Source: Fusarium oxysporum f. sp. lycopersici 4287
Taxonomy: Eukaryota; Ascomycota; Sordariomycetes; Hypocreales; Nectriaceae
Assembly (NCBI RefSeq): GCF_000149955.1
Contig: NC_030986.1
Coordinates: forward strand, 5,761,910 to 5,825,909
Length of the DNA: 64,000 nucleotides
Reading direction: 5' to 3'
Position numbers and translations under genes: made by a program. The notes beneath the pieces were generated by a model, which was not told the DNA's origin, searched no databases, and saw only the letters and a list, made by a program, of their open reading frames with translations. Positions 44,834 to 54,784 of this stretch are shown here, one piece after another; the stretch's first letter is position 1, and each line of letters starts with the position of its first letter.

Positions 44834-45362
44834 AAATGGGCGGACATGCCAACCGCGGTTCCGCCACCCCATACCACCAGCGTGCCCTCAATATGGCCGT
44901 GGCCACTTGACGGCAGCGGAAGTTTGAACAGGTGAAAGAGGGCGTCATTTGCAGCTTGCACAACAGTTGTCAGCGCAGCGGCATCAGGAAGTGGCAGGTT
45001 TGCTGGGACTTTAAAAATGCCAATTGGCGGTCTGGAGAGGAGATGTACGACTGATGGGTTCCCCAACGAAGGGGTTGGTCATCCTCGTGGCTAGTATAGC
45101 CGGCTACAATGTCACCGACCTTGAATCCAGAGCCATTTAGCCCCGGGGTTTCAAGGACTCGGCCACAAAACTCGTACCCGAGGACAAAGTTGCGGAAACC
45201 AATATAGTTCACTATTCGGAGATCGGAAGGGTTGGAGCCGGAGAAGAGAACTTCGATCAGGATCTCGCCCTCTGCTGGCGTGGGAGCCGGGAGATCCCGC
45301 CGAACAACAACGTTGCCTTCGTTGTCGGCATAAAGCGCGGAGCCAGGGATGTTAGTCGTCAT
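44834..45362 (-). pseudogene. N-terminal half of an MDR-type oxidoreductase, frameshifted
   Basis: ATG at 45362 (MTTNIPGSALYADNEGNV) opens a medium-chain dehydrogenase/enoyl-reductase-like protein: PAEGEILIEVLFSGSNPSDL, VLGYEFCGRVLE, FKVGDIVAGYTSH, RWGTHQSYIS. A one-base shift near 45015-45030 is needed to continue into FKVPANLPLPDAAALTTVVQ and [17 protein letters not shown], the start of the nucleotide-binding fold. Homology ends there at about 44834, where the Rse1 fragment begins. About half of a normal 340-residue enzyme is missing. Both the shift and the truncation mark it as a pseudogene. Confidence 0.75.
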
Positions 45363-46891
45363 GTCTGTTGATGTTTTGTGGGTTTTATACTGATGTGTTT
45401 AATTGAGGTAGAAACTGAGAGGAGTTCGCACACGACAGAGGAGATTGTGAGGATGAGGAACCACCCTGAACAAGCAGGAAATTTCGGTCTTTTTGTACTG
45501 CGTAAGAGGCTTCTGCTACTCTCCGGTCTGAGCTTCAAGACCAAGTCCGCAAATCTTCGCAGACTTGCGGACTTCTGAAAAACTAAAAAGGGCAATGCGA
45601 TGGTAACAAGGGGCCAAGAGCTAGATGGATCTACAACGCTGGAATAACGGGCAGGCTTGGCGTATTTGCTTCAATTACTCCAGAATAAAGATGCAATAGT
45701 AAACCTTGCAGTGTGACCATAAGTGATTGCGTTTATTCTACCATCTTTGAGGCATCCTAGTGTGAAAACGCTCCGAGACTGGAGGCAGAAACTCCCGGGA
45801 TAACTCTTTACGCTCAGTAGAACTATCACTTGCCCAAATCTCAAGGCCTAAGAAACAGAGGCTATTCTGACTAGGGCTACTCTCTAAAAGTTGACGTCCT
45901 ATCTATCCGTCAGACAAGGACTCTCCTGGGTCTTACGGCTATACAAAGTAGATAGTCTACCCTTAAAATAGGCCGATAGGAAGGGAGGCCCAAGGTTGGG
46001 TGTGCAGGGTCATGGTGCGATTTACTGACACGCCGGAGTGTTTTGTAAATTCCAAGAGCGGGATGGATAAGCATTCGCTAAGACGAAGTGATGTCGATTA
46101 CTCGGGGGAAAGTCGGAACGGATACCCGAGTCTATATCCCCATGTAGCTTTGGGGTGCCCACTTGGGTTAATAATCCTCAAGAATTAGATAGCCATGGTG
46201 CTGCGTCTGTCTGATTTTATGTCGCAACGGCGGAGTTGATGACATGTGTTCTGGCCACCCAAAAACTCCCTCGGCGGGCTGACACACAGCAAAACACGGG
46301 TTCCCGAAGAGTGTTACTCTACTCTGATTTGGTTATCTTCGAGATCACCAGCACTCTTAGGTCAGCCAGCGCTTCCAAACCGGTCCTTCAATTATGACCG
46401 TCGTGCTGTCGTGTTTTCGCCGTTATTGTCGTCTCGGTGGTAGAAACCAGGTTACGCTCGTTCCACTCACAGAGCTGAATCAGGGCCCCAGGAACTTGGA
46501 CGCCAATCTTCGTCCGTAGGCGGCGGAGTTCATGGGGCCGGGACGCTAACCAAACATCCTCCCACTTCCCGCATGAAGATCTGCCAAGGAATATTAGGTA
46601 GTACCTTGCAGAACGAACCACGCTGCTGTTATGTGCTAGCGCGGAGAAGGTAATGTTTGCTTTGCCGTGAGTTATCTTGATCTCCATCAATGCGGCAGAA
46701 ATATCCTCATGCTAGAACTTGTTCGACACCAGAGTTAAGCGCAAGACTGAAGAAGCTGGAGACATTCCTCAATCTCCCACTGAACATTTTCAGTGTCATG
46801 TAGTGATGAGAGAACTCCTGTTCTCTAATCTAGAATAGCATCCTAAGCTTGTCCTAAATCTACCTAAGTCTTCTCCTAGCTTAGTGTAGAT
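45363..46891. other. Gene-poor stretch
   Basis: 1.5 kb. One minus-strand ATG ORF at 46388-46690 (about 99 codons, with GKWEDVWLASRPHELRRLRT) reads somewhat like protein but has no recognisable family and may be a fragment. Nothing else is supported. Confidence 0.35.
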
Positions 46892-48490
46892 TTATTCATG
46901 TGGATTTACAGGACCTAAGATATTTTCTAAATGCCGCATGGCCTCGTCTGTGAACGCAGGTGGAACTCTCCCCTTTCCACAAATGGGCAGCCCAGCGATG
47001 TTCGATAGCTCATCATACCACCGAAGCAGATCACCATTCTCAAAGCTGACGGCATGAAATTCGATCCCCTGCTCTTTGGTATGCTCTTCCCATGACCGTT
47101 CCCAGTCTTCCTGCTCTAGAGCCGTTGGAAGTGGCAAAGCATTCCTACCAGAAAACACTCGTGCCAGCGCAATAGCTTGATACTCGTAGCTGCGAAACGC
47201 AAGTGTTTGTCCAAAGCCTATGATACCAAGTGTAGGATGATCCCGAAAGAACGTATGCAAGAAGCTTCCGTTAAGCTTCTCTTTGTCGTAGTTATACAGG
47301 TGTCCTCCGTTGGCCTGAATGTTCCAGAACGGAAACGAGGGCTTGTAACCAGTGCAGTAGATAACCTGATCAACATCTTCGAGATATGAATCGTCTTCGA
47401 ACATGATGTGACCTCTCTCAGCCACATATCCTTTAATAACAGGTCTCCACTCAATGCCTGGTTTAGGCTCTGGTCCCTCCCAGATGGACTTGTGTCGTCT
47501 TGAGACATATACTGGTAGTCGAGCAACTTTGAGGATTTCGTCGGCTATATCTCGGCCAGATAGAGCATTGCCAACGATGAGTATCTTCTTGTCATTGAAA
47601 GGATGAGGCTGGCGATAGTACTTGGAATGCATGACGCGGCGTGGATATTTCGCGATGTATTGGCTTAGTCCTTTGACCTCGGGGACCTAGTAAAATGTCA
47701 GTTACGTGAAGAACAGAGGCAATTTTAAACATACGTAGGGAACAGAGAATTGACCATTAGCAATTATAACAGCGTCGAAGACCTCCTGCCACCACTCATC
47801 GACGTCCTGATCCATATTATGCTTGCGCAAGGTCAACCTCCAACGGTATCGTCCACTTTCTGTTGATATCTTGCTTAGATCCTCAACGGTAGTGTTGAGT
47901 ACCAGAAGATCTTCCATTCCGTGAAGTAAGTAGTAGTTCTGAAGATATTCCCGGGGGGTCTCGTGAGATACAAAAGGGCCATAAGGGAATCTCTTGTCCG
48001 AGAAGGACATGGCTATCTCTGGAACGGTCGTTCTGGGCTGTGTGAGTTCTGGCATATCAAATTCAACACATATCATAAGACTTACGTCAAGGAATCATAT
48101 ATTGGAGTGGATTGAAAACGCTCTTGCTCGTTATTTGGCACTGTCTGGGGCAGCTTGTCGGGTATCTCCAGTGGAAGGTCAACTTTCGGGGGCAGAGCTC
48201 CAGGCTGGATAGGTGGCGGCGTGGAAGGAGCTGCGTCGTATAACCTAGGTTTGAAACCCATTGTCAGTACTTCAGAAGTCTCAGCATGGGTAGAGATTTT
48301 AGCAACCATGTTCCGCCAGGAGTTCCCCTCCTCTCAAAGACTGTGATCTTTTTAAAGTACTGTTCAGCTTTGAATGCGGCTGCGGCTGCAGTACCTATCT
48401 TGGTCAGTATTCAGTTATGCAACATGGTTGAAGTTGATCACCTGATGCGCCGGCTCCAATTATAGCAACAGACCTGAGGTCCTTCACCAT
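46892..48490 (-). CDS. Flavin-containing monooxygenase (FMO)
   Basis: Five exons: 48490..48442, 48394..48307, 48244..48086, 48032..47735 and 47686..46892, 462 aa, all in frame. The N-terminal Rossmann motif SVAIIGAGASG binds FAD, although a splice site interrupts the motif. FERRGTPGGTW follows. The second dinucleotide motif ILIVGNALSGRDIADEI binds NADPH, and IYCTGYKPSFPF is the late FMO signature. The sequence IKGLSQY-like segment and VMHSKYYRQPHPFNDKKI precede the NADPH fold as in fungal FMOs. It oxygenates soft nucleophiles (N or S) using NADPH and O2. The substrate is unknown, and no biosynthetic backbone gene lies nearby. Confidence 0.9.
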
Positions 48491-49009
48491 TTCTGATCAA
48501 CGGCAGAAACGTCAAGATTATTCGAGCTTTAGCCAGCGCCGAAGGTACGCTTAATGTTGTTAGCTATGATGCTTTTCAAGTACTGTGATTTAATTTCTAT
48601 TCACTGAAGCAAGCAAAAGACACCATACCTTGATAGGGGATGTAACTTATCAAAAGGTCTCCTAAGCTTATGCTCGGTTTACCCAAGTTGTTTCGGGCCT
48701 TATGATCGAGGGCTTTAATTGGTGTTCTTAACTCCTGTAGTCTTACTATCTCAATTTGCAGTCTTGCAGTGAGATGCACGGAAGTTTGTGATCCTTATAT
48801 GTGGAGATAAAGATGGGTCATTCAAGATGGGTCGATCTCATACGATCAGACCACCAAGCTGATGATGTGCCGACTATCAGGAGCAGAGTTGTTTCCAACC
48901 ATTCAACAAATACTGATACATATTATTTTCCAGTTTGATAATATAGTGCGGCGCCTATTATACAGCCTGATAGCCTTGACATAATCCAAAGAACCAAACA
49001 CCCAGTCCC
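48491..49009. other. Intergenic region, no gene seen
   Basis: 519 bp holding the FMO promoter and the 3' flank of the MYND gene. Nothing else is recognised. Confidence 0.4.
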
Positions 49010-50080
49010 CTAAACAGTCTGGCTCAAATCCTTCATCAACTGGAAGGCTCCAGGCGTCTCAACCCAAGATGCAAGACAGTACCCAATCATAAGACAAGCC
49101 TCCTCTTTCGTTTCGTGTGAGTACATCCCAGGTCTTTGCGAAGCTGCCGATACTGGACTACTCAACATCAAGCGCCAGAAGTAAGGGTTATACTCATTCA
49201 CAGATCTGTAAAGCTTAACAATCTGGTCCTTGACCTTCTTGATAAGCTTGGAGAGATGCTCTGTGCTACCCAGCAGGATATCCGGACGTGCCGCCACAGC
49301 GCTGCCGACAAGCTCACTGCGAATGAGTCCCACGATCTCTGGTGGGATAGTACCGTTGAGAGCCCGGGTGGTGTTCTGAGCAGACTGCAAGTCAAGCAGA
49401 ATTCTCACTTTGATCAACGTCACAGCTGCCACATGGCCTAAGCTGAGATATTTCCCGTTTGACCAAGTCTCCAATGGCTCCTCCAAAATATCCGCATCTC
49501 TGATATCCAGGTATGGCTGGTCCATGTCACCCCAATCATACTTTGACTCTGAGCCGGTAGTAGCGTACCACTTGACGAAATCGTAGGCTTCCTGATCCCT
49601 GTTGAGCCGGATGTACAAATGCGGCACAAGATCCCTCACACCCATGTTATCGCCCCGACAAAGACGAAGCATATCAAGAAGGTGATCCAACGCCTCCTGC
49701 ACCGCGTCAATTTTACCTCCAGGGGCTCCAAAAACCTGAAGCAACACGTCGACCATATGATATCGGGAACGCATATAAGCACGCGTCTCATGAATACCCC
49801 AAAAATGCCCAACGCCATTCTCGAAGATGTTCGGAGGAGTAAACATATCTCCTGGATGATCACGAAGTTCTTGTTCCTCCTTCTCTACCGCCTTGCGTGC
49901 TTTTTTGATGATGGTGCAGCCATTTTTGTGATGGCTTCGGTCAGCTGTTTGATGGGATGCTCCGCAGTAGTACACGGCCTTGCAGCTCGAGCAACGCCTC
50001 AGTAGATCTTTGTCTATTTCGCTACAGGTCTCCAGCTGGCAGACTCGAGGAGTGAGCTCGCGTGGTTCTGGCAATGGCAT
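49010..50080 (-). CDS. MYND-type zinc finger protein
   Basis: The frame opens further upstream, but the likely start is the ATG at 50080 (MPLPEPRELTPRVCQLE), giving 356 aa. Upstream codons are low complexity and coincide with an AT-rich leader. The MYND finger is at residues about 13-56: CQLETC, then RCSSCKAVYYCGASHQTADR and HHKNGC. This gives the C-C, C-C, C-C, H-C zinc ligand order. The rest is helical, with RAYMRSRYHMVDVLLQVFG, a TPR-like array, and EEACLMIGYCLASW near the end. MYND fingers mediate protein contacts. Proteins of this shape (MYND plus a helical C-terminus without SET) are frequent in fungi, with unknown targets. Confidence 0.82.
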   Translation of the reverse strand: MPLPEPRELTPRVCQLETCSEIDKDLLRRCSSCKAVYYCGASHQTADRSHHKNGCTIIKKARKAVEKEEQELRDHPGDMFTPPNIFENGVGHFWGIHETRAYMRSRYHMVDVLLQVFGAPGGKIDAVQEALDHLLDMLRLCRGDNMGVRDLVPHLYIRLNRDQEAYDFVKWYATTGSESKYDWGDMDQPYLDIRDADILEEPLETWSNGKYLSLGHVAAVTLIKVRILLDLQSAQNTTRALNGTIPPEIVGLIRSELVGSAVAARPDILLGSTEHLSKLIKKVKDQIVKLYRSVNEYNPYFWRLMLSSPVSAASQRPGMYSHETKEEACLMIGYCLASWVETPGAFQLMKDLSQTV

Positions 50081-50679
50081 GACGCGTTGTGGTGTGCTTT
50101 TTGCTTTTTTTGGGTTTGATCCGAGGCGGGGGAAGTGAAAATTGGTATTTTGGCTATAACTTGAGGATGAAACGTTTTTAGGATGAGAGTTGTATGTGGC
50201 TTGCAGCTGTATGTGACATGAACGTAAGAAATAATATATTATAAGATGAGATGGGGTTACTTTTTGACGGTGATGATATAATTGATCGGATGCTTGAGGC
50301 AAGGGAGGGGCATCACCAGACTCGCACGTGACCAATCTCTTGGTCGGCTCGGCAGATAGGATAAGGTTAAGCTACGCGTATTGTCATCGACCGTATAGAG
50401 TTTTCCATCAGGCATTTTCAACTGACAGGTTAAGTTTCCGGGGTGAGATTGAATATTTATCCTTCTAGCGCTTTTTCACACACGTTCAGGATGTTCAAGA
50501 TGTGAGAAATAAACAGCCATTTCTCCCTTGTCTTATCAAAGCTTTATCAGACTTGCAGGTCCTTGGGCTTTCGGGTTATTACCGTTCTATAGCCATTCCT
50601 GCATTTGCTCCCCCCAATAACAAGTTACAAAAATCTTAATCGAAAACATGAGAACCAATTGCATCTTTTTATTTATTCA
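50081..50679. other. Intergenic region, no gene seen
   Basis: About 600 bp upstream of the MYND gene. No gene is supported. Confidence 0.4.
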
Positions 50680-51970
50680 TTATGAAGCCTCAAAGTCTGC
50701 AGTCACAACAACACTCTCGGCCATCTGATGCTGATGATCCCTAGCTCTGCTCTCTCGCAACCTCCACGGCCTTTTATATCCTTGCTTCCTGCTCCACCTT
50801 CTCAAATATGGAGCTATAATTGTGCTCATTGATACCAGCAATTCTGGCTCGTCCTGGGTGTTGGTTCGAAGGACTCGTACGAGTAATGGTGCGTCGACTC
50901 GCCCGATAAGATACGCCTCTGAATCCTTCAGAGTCCAAGTTGTTTGTTGTGCTATTATTTCCTGTGTGACTATGCGGTCTTGGCACAGTGACACAGCCGT
51001 CGAGAAGAGGGCTGTGGTGTTCATCCATTGCTCTTTCGGGCCTCGGCATCTAACCAGGTCCGTTTCGAAGCACCTCGTCGCCACATAAGCGAAAGTCGCT
51101 ACGTCCTCAGAATCGGCAAGTATTCGGGCCCAGAAGCTCTCCTTTTCGATGGGGATTTTGAAGCATTGTACTGCTAAGCCTTGAGGGATGCAACCAACAA
51201 CGAAATTTTCACCCTTCCTATCTACGCCCGTGTCTTGGAACAGAAACAGGACAGCGATAGCAAGTCTCGAACTCTGCTTGCAGTTCACGGTCTAGCTTTT
51301 GGTAATGTGCTCTGAAGTCTTCATGTCGTAATATCTCCAGGATATCACAGCCTTGAAGTCTCTCCCAGTAACAAGGCGCGGTAGCAAGGTCTGCCACGTA
51401 GGCAGGTAGGATATCGGCGAGGAGCTCTCGCAGCCGCACCCGTCGTGCTATGCCAGTACAAAAGCTAACCTGGACAGCGAAAGGCCCTTCTAGATCGGCG
51501 TTGGAAAGGGATTTCTTGGCAAGGATGTTGGACTTCTTGGTTTGGCCCAGTCTCTTCACCCACGTCTGGGCGAAGTTCACTATTCCTACCGCGTTTTGTC
51601 CGCCCTGGAAGCCAAGGCCTAGCTGCCTTTCGGACACCTCTCAGTAGCTTGAAATGTTCCTAGTTCCTTCAGCCATGGAATAGCCATCTGGACTTGTTCC
51701 TGTGGCGTCACCGTGCAGTCCTGGTTTATCGAGACTCTTGACCCGATGACCTATTTTTCATTGCGAGGGAAGGCTGAAGTGAACTTTATTTTGTCTTCCG
51801 ATACTGGGCTCCAGTGCAGAACAGGCAAGTGGTGACTTTCTGTTTCTGTCGAGGCGGAGGTAATCAGGCCACCACCAATGGATATTGCGTGGAGGTTTTC
51901 CGAGTCATCTTTTGGGATGATGAAATCTCCAGGACCTCAGGTATCGAGCAAATCTTCAGGGCAAGCCTTT
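50680..51970 (-). pseudogene. Conserved hypothetical gene with several in-frame stops
   Basis: The minus strand from about 51965 reads as one protein if lesions are ignored. KACPEDLLDT is followed by TGA, then GPGDFIIPKDDSENLHAISI and HLPVLHWSPVSEDKIKF up to a TAG. VSINQDCTVTPQEQVQMAIP and PWLKELGTFQATERCPKG reach a further TAG near 51625. A frame change then leads to GGQNAVGIVNFAQTWVKRLG, GPFAVQVSFCTGIARRVRL and RELLADILPAYVADLATAP. A last shift near 51250 leads to DRKGENFVVGCIPQGLAVQC and FWARILADSEDVATFAYVAT. At least three stops and two shifts are present. The function is unknown. It lies head to head with the damaged gene at 52091. Confidence 0.6.
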
Positions 51971-52090
51971 AAGTCGAACTTCTTATCACAATCTCAGCTC
52001 TCTAGGCCTTTCGTTTTATTTCCGCGCCATTCCCGCTCGCGGAATCACTTTTTTCGACCAAGCCTACGTTTGCAAATACTATTGTGGACC

Positions 52091-53333
52091 ATGTCAACTG
52101 ATCCACTGCGTCTCGACGATTTTATTCATCGGCTAATCTATGAAAAGGGCTATAAGACCTGGTCATCGTTACTAAAGAAGGCAACTAAAGATCCTGAGAT
52201 TCCTTCAGCCAGCTTACGGGTCGAGCATCTCTTCCCTCAGCACCCTTACTTTCCGACCGGACTTGAACTCGATACTACTAGGTTGCTAACAGTCACATCA
52301 ACGTAGGTTCCTGGGACAGGATCCTGTGATTTACCGCCCTTCGAGCAGCCTTTTCGAATTTTACCGCGTGTTGCTACGCCTACCAGATTGTTTACCTCGA
52401 CCAAATTGCCTCTCCCACCATCTGTCTGGTTCAAGCAAAGTGACAATCATCTCACAGTCCTCGTTCTCGCATGGGCGTATGCTTTATCAGCGCGACGGGC
52501 CGAGATTTTCTCTCAAGCATTGCCACTGGAGTACACTGACAGTCAAGCCGAGTGGTTGGCCACGCGTACTTGCGACAACACAGAAGCAACCGTAGATGTT
52601 GGAAATATCAGTTACGACGCTGCACGATGGGGGGGCCAGTCGTTATTACGCCCGGGCCTATGTTAGAAAGTCTCCTAATGTTGTTTGGCCCCTATAAAAT
52701 TCTTGTCTCCTTGGTCCTCAACATTGGAATCACTTCCAGCTATACGATTATTCAGCGCCTCGAGGAGTAAAGCGCCAAGTCACCCAATCCTGCCTAGTTC
52801 TTGAGCCGGCAGTTCAGTATATTTCTGACTATTATACACTCCATTCCGCTCACGATCAAAACTGTGTTACTTTTGCGATAGCCCTCATGCTCCCGTTGGC
52901 CTACTATGATAGGATAAGCATCCTACTTCCGGTGCCACGAATGTGCACTGCACCTTCAAGAATCAGGTCAAGCGCAGAATCGATAGAAGAACCAATCTAT
53001 GGGCGAGACATCAGGCAGTTCGATAGGCTCCTCACCTTGTCTTGCAACCCTCACAGAGTGAAGTCCATTCTTGGCAGTATTTTCTACGAGCCTAGTGTAC
53101 TATGCAATACCTGTGGTCAATGGTTGCAAGGTACTGCCACTGTCCTCCAGTCAGGGTTGATACAAAATCTAGATATTCTGACTCGGACGTTCTCCCTTCG
53201 AAGCCCTCATCTGAGTTCCCTGTGGCTTGGTGCCATCATTGCTGGCTTCCACAGGAGTTTCTTAGAGGCCCCCGAGGACTCCTCGGACTCAACAGGATCG
53301 ATATTCATGAAGCGGCTTGGACTGGCACCCTGA
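52091..53333 (+). pseudogene. Conserved hypothetical gene, nonsense and frameshift damaged
   Basis: ATG at 52091 (MSTDPLRLDDFIHRLIYEKG) is followed by 71 plausible codons to TAG at 52304-52306. The same frame then continues with convincing protein sequence (PPFEQPFRILPRVATPTRLF, WFKQSDNHLTVLVLAWAYAL, SARRAEIFSQALPLEYTDSQ) to about 52660. Later pieces lie in other frames: LFGPYKILVSLVLNIGITSS near 52690, and PLAYYDRISILLPVPRMCTA to the stop at 53333 in a third frame. The start is about 120 bp from the head of the preceding pseudogene, so the two may be a divergent pair that decayed together. No function is recognised. Confidence 0.55.
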
Positions 53334-53372
53334 TCTCCTTCATTGAAGTCAAGTCATCCTGCAGCTGCTAGT

Positions 53373-53972
53373 CTTATAGACTATAGAGGGCTGGACCCAG
53401 ACAGGGATATTTCAGAACAAGTCACGCGAAATGTATTTATGTGGATGCGAGATAGATGGCTTTCCAATCAATGAACGGGAGATACATAACCATAAATGGT
53501 TTAACGATGGTGACTCTGACGGTGACGATAGCAACTGTGCCGAAGGAGATTGTGGTGCCACAATGGGTTGTAACTTGAGTGTTAAGGTTGGCGGCTGGAT
53601 CTCTGGTGTTATGACCGCTCGCTGCAACTCTCTATAGGATCCGATCTACAATAGGAGCATGAATTTTGAGACGTCGGATGCTGGCATCAACTTAACAAGA
53701 GCTTGAAACAGACCAAGCGATCATTCTTCTGCAAAACGCTACTCATGATGCAAAGCCATGTATGTGTATAAGGACTGCATCAATGCTAAAGTGAACGTAT
53801 TTATCCGATAGGCAGAGATAGAGCCAGTTTAATGAGTGCCTAGAACTCGAAGAGGTCATGGATGTCTGAGAACCTAGACAGGACATAATCCAAGGCAAAT
53901 ATGTAACGATCCACTGAGCGTCAAACGTCAACTTTACGCCCGAAACAAGGGCATGGATCTTGGCCGAACTTC
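53373..53972. other. Intergenic region, no gene seen
   Basis: 600 bp between the damaged plus-strand gene and the secreted-protein gene. Short ORFs only. Confidence 0.4.
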
Positions 53973-54405
53973 TTAACAGATGCCGTTACTTGGGTCGGCC
54001 CTATGACCTTGTCAGCTAAAGACCAGGTAAAACTCACCTAAAAACCCAGCCGCTAATCATTGAGCTTCCTCCGCGAGCATAGGAATTGATCTCATTCTGA
54101 AGACGCAAAACGCATTCATCATCGGCAAGATCAAAAGCATGATAGATGTTCAGATTCTGAACCATGAATTCAAGCTTCTGCGTGGGAGAGTGCTGAACGC
54201 ACGTATGTGCAGCCTCGCCAGCAGCAAAGGTACCTTGGAAAGCACCGAGATATCCGCTGTGGCCTTTGCAGGCGTTGACAACGTGCTGGCGAGCAGCGGC
54301 GCGATCTTGCCATTTGGCGCCGGTCCAGAAGCAACGAGCTGAGACGGTATTGATGGAGAGGCTGATGAAGGCGATTACGAGGATAATTAAGATAAAGGAC
54401 TTCAT
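53973..54405 (-). CDS. Small secreted cysteine-containing protein
   Basis: Two exons: 54405..54038 and 54000..53973, 131 aa. The intron is only 37 nt (donor GTGAGT, acceptor GTCATAG, branch GCTGAC), which is short but keeps frame and adds the ending ADPSNGIC. The ATG at 54405 (MKSFILIILVIAFISLSINT) gives a clear signal peptide with cleavage after VSA. The mature part has five Cys (RCFW, NACKG, HTCVQ, DECV, NGIC), and the last is supplied by exon 2. There are no domains that I know. Size, secretion signal and Cys content fit the loose class of effector-like proteins, but no role is shown. Confidence 0.78.
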
Positions 54406-54784
54406 TTTGACTGAGGTCTTTGAGTGTCGTTTTTGGGTTGCGGAATGCGGCATCTTTATGGGAGTTGAAGAGCTGAGAATGCGATTTAATAGCTTACATA
54501 GTAGGCCGAGAGTACGGGTGCACAAAAGCTAAATATTTATTTGCAGAATGAATGTGTTCTTCAACCGCAGAGTCTACTTCTGGATCAGTTGCATATCGCC
54601 TTCCGGAGGATTCGCAGCAAGCTCCAACGGACCTTTGTGTGATATAGTTTCGTGACAGACAAAACCTAGGCAGGCAAAAAAAGCCTAATGCCTCTACGAT
54701 CATTACACAAGCATCCTTTGTGAAACCTCTGTATCAAATTTCGAGGCAATGTTTCACGAATCATCCGAAGAGAATCGTCGTGCC
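54406..54784. other. Intergenic region, no gene seen
   Basis: 379 bp: promoter of the secreted-protein gene and the 3' flank of the Zn2Cys6 gene. Confidence 0.4.

Noticed and set aside
44773..45066. In-frame fusion protein of the MDR enzyme and Rse1
   Set aside because: The frames differ and an in-frame TAG lies just before the Rse1 homology, so the two parts are not translated together.
50081..50335. Extended N-terminus for the MYND protein
   Set aside because: The upstream part is low complexity, and the open frame begins at a non-conserved position. The ATG at 50080 is directly before the finger.
51878..52090. Plus-strand coding region upstream of 52091
   Set aside because: The minus-strand frames there match the protein continuation of the 50.7-52.0 kb pseudogene, so the plus frame is a shadow until the ATG at 52091.
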